25,643 nucleotides of DNA. Source: JBBDRW01 sp040905265. Its GTDB lineage: Bacteria; Bacteroidota; Rhodothermia; Balneolales; Balneolaceae. The stretch spans positions 1 to 25,643 of the forward strand of contig JBBDRW010000130.1 in the NCBI GenBank assembly GCA_040905265.1, read 5' to 3'. Shown one piece after another: positions 24,547-25,643 of this stretch (position 1 is its first letter; each line of letters starts with the position of its first letter). The position numbers and the translations under genes are program-made. The notes under the pieces were generated by a model. That model worked only from the letters and a program-made list of their open reading frames with translations. It did no database searches and was not told where the DNA came from.

Positions 24547-24864
24547 TTATAGTTCAAATTTTTGAAATCCCCGCTTCTCAATCAGATATTCACTTTTTAA
24601 CTTCAATGCCCCGATGGCATCATCCATTCCATGATCAAGGCCGGTACCGAGCCCTTCGAATATCTCTTTCTCAAACTGGCTTCCGTAACTCTCCGCATAC
24701 AGTCTCCAGACAGATTTTATACGTTCAGAACTCCGTTCAATCAGTTCCGGCGTCGGGATCTTGTCACGTTTCCTCAGATTCACACTCTTTTTCACGGGTA
24801 CCAGATTCCAGAGATTATTATTCTGCCAGAGGCTGTATGGCATAACATGGTCGATTTCTGCTGA
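24547..24864 (-). pseudogene. C-terminal remnant of a second HNH endonuclease
   Basis: The frame downstream of a TAA at 24867-24865 reads SAEIDHVMPYSLWQNNNLW then NLVPVKKSVNLRKRDKIP, an HNH core of the IDHV-P-S-W-NND-LWNL-P type, followed by a helical C-terminus ending QKFEL. The only ATG (24843) lies inside the HNH motif after IDHV, so a complete protein cannot start there. The same frame upstream of the stop is open to an ATG at 24972 and encodes 35 residues including KPCRICL and a later Cys, which look like the missing zinc half. A single nonsense change could therefore have broken a gene of about 140 codons, or this is a 5'-truncated fragment. It is adjacent to an intact HNH gene and a HIT gene on the same strand. 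Confidence 0.6.
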
Positions 24865-25007
24865 TTAGTCATACCCAAAATAGCAATCCGGGTGAGAAAA
24901 GAAAGGCCTCTCTGAATACGGGCTATTCCCGATTAAACAAATTCTGCAAGGTTTGACACTTTTTCGGTTCATACCGGTATACCCGATACAATTTCGGCAA
25001 GAGAGTG

Positions 25008-25346
25008 ATGTCACCATTCATAAGAGACCATAACAGAGAGATATTCAAGCTCATCAACCACCTGGATTCCGAACCTGAATCGGCCCGGCCGATTGCATTT
25101 TGGTTCTATTCGAAGAATGATAAACGGATCTGCAATCTGGCAGCTCATTTACATGAAAATGGGTACCGCATCATCCGTTGCCAAAAGTCGATCCAGAACA
25201 AATTTCTATGTATCGCTGAAAAAGTTATGGTTCCGAAGTTTGAACTGCTCAACAAGCTTTGTATCGATATGCAGATTATCGCAGAGAAGATGGAAGTAGA
25301 ATTCGATGGGTGGGGGACAGAAATTGACCTTTCATCAACCGATTAA
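25008..25346 (+). CDS. RraB-like (ribonuclease E inhibitor RraB family) protein
   Basis: This small 112-residue protein has the pattern of the RraB family. IAFWFYSKNDKRICNLAAHLHENGY is an N-terminal strand-helix with a residue-depleting turn. It is followed by strands containing FLCIAEKVMVPKFELL, a helix, and the C-terminal signature FDGWGTEI. In Escherichia coli RraB inhibits RNase E by binding its C-terminal scaffold. Distant homologues in other phyla probably do something different, as the RNase E scaffold is absent or unlike. The ATG at 25008 was chosen over the GTG one codon earlier (25005). AAGAGAG lies directly before it. It is divergent from the HNH remnant. Confidence 0.7.
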   Translation: MSPFIRDHNREIFKLINHLDSEPESARPIAFWFYSKNDKRICNLAAHLHENGYRIIRCQKSIQNKFLCIAEKVMVPKFELLNKLCIDMQIIAEKMEVEFDGWGTEIDLSSTD

Positions 25347-25442
25347 TACACACCATCAGCTCCAAAATGGAGTTCTCTATCCGATTGTTTACTCCTAAAT
25401 TCATACATTGTCTATGGTTGAAAAACATAGACCGATCCTTAC

Positions 25443-25643
25443 ATGGCAACACAAAACCCGGTAAAACGAGCTCTTCTTCTCAGCCTGTTTGTATCGCTGT
25501 TTACACTCTCGCTGAAAGTTTCCGCATTTGCTGTGACCGGTTCTACGGCGGCACTCTCCGACGCGGCTGAATCGGTTGTCCACATCTTCGCCGTCTTGTT
25601 CGTTGTCTACGGTTATTATCTAAGCCAGAAACCGGCCGATGAT
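25443..25643 (+). CDS. Cation diffusion facilitator family transporter, N-terminal part
   Basis: This 67-codon open frame runs off the right edge from an ATG at 25443. It begins MATQNPVKRALLLSLFVSLF and continues TLSLKVSAFAVTGSTAALSDAAESVVHIFAV. The second membrane segment contains the cation-diffusion-facilitator motif S-D-A-x-E-S-V-V-H, where the Asp is the usual metal site. The final QKPADD is where the family normally continues into a His-Pro-x-Gly-His loop. CDF proteins export Zn2+, Fe2+ or other divalent cations by proton exchange at the inner membrane. About 230 residues should lie beyond the window. The metal cannot be told from this part. Confidence 0.85.
   Translation, partial: MATQNPVKRALLLSLFVSLFTLSLKVSAFAVTGSTAALSDAAESVVHIFAVLFVVYGYYLSQKPADD

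Noticed and set aside
1..25643. tRNA, rRNA, CRISPR arrays or insertion-sequence transposases
   Set aside because: I looked through the intergenic gaps for T-loop-like sequence, regularly spaced repeats and transposase motifs and found none. A covariance-model scan would settle small RNAs.

Overview
The window reads as a chromosomal segment of a bacterium in the Bacteroidota / Balneolota / Rhodothermota neighbourhood; Balneolota or Rhodothermota is my best guess. The pointers are a SecG with a glycine-rich linker and an acidic C-terminal tail, a DUF5686 outer-membrane barrel with an N-terminal carboxypeptidase-regulatory-like domain, a DUF58 protein, a Bacteroidota-type alpha-oxoamine synthase and many exported redox proteins. 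Genes are densely packed on both strands. I see no rRNA, tRNA, CRISPR array, transposase or prophage.

Layout. 1-2154 (minus): a DUF58 protein cut by the window edge, secG, and a SRAP-family protein lacking every catalytic residue. 2487-3893 (plus): a DEAD-box-like protein whose ATPase motifs are almost all degenerate. 3930-5153 (minus): a PLP-dependent alpha-oxoamine synthase, probably for sphingoid or sulfonolipid bases. 5154-5699: a long intergenic region holding a 150-bp imperfect palindrome that looks like a miniature mobile element. 5700-5897: a small unknown gene. 5926-6657 (minus): an orphan HisKA_2-type histidine kinase without a sensor domain. 6915-8536 (minus): a translationally coupled MhqO-like dioxygenase and MhqD-like hydrolase pair for quinone or catechol stress. 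8844-10082 (plus): a Ste24-type membrane protease, convergent with an OsmC-type peroxidase. 10938-13694: an exported DinB-like protein, a membrane-anchored dihaem cytochrome c (minus), and a secreted unknown. 13761-16121: the DUF5686 outer-membrane protein.

The most distinctive block is 16182-23041, all minus. In transcription order it holds a 920-residue planctomycete-type cytochrome (PSCyt1-DUF1549-DUF1553), a DUF1501 protein with a Tat-like leader, an exported xylose-isomerase-like TIM-barrel protein, and a membrane protein fusing DUF2231, a PSCyt1 haem domain and leucine-rich repeats. These gene families are hallmarks of Planctomycetes. Here they form a compact unit that could be an extracytoplasmic oxidation and carbohydrate-processing module. 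The specific function is unknown.

23247-25643 is a more A/T-rich mixed stretch: an HNH endonuclease with a possible modified-DNA-reading N-terminus, a HIT hydrolase, a broken HNH nuclease remnant, an RraB-like protein and the start of a cation diffusion facilitator. Several hairpins are visible. Two (10083-10112 and 11592-11636) are good minus-strand intrinsic terminators. A 15-bp perfect inverted repeat lies at 23188-23233. A short motif from the ends of the 150-bp palindrome recurs in at least three other intergenic gaps.
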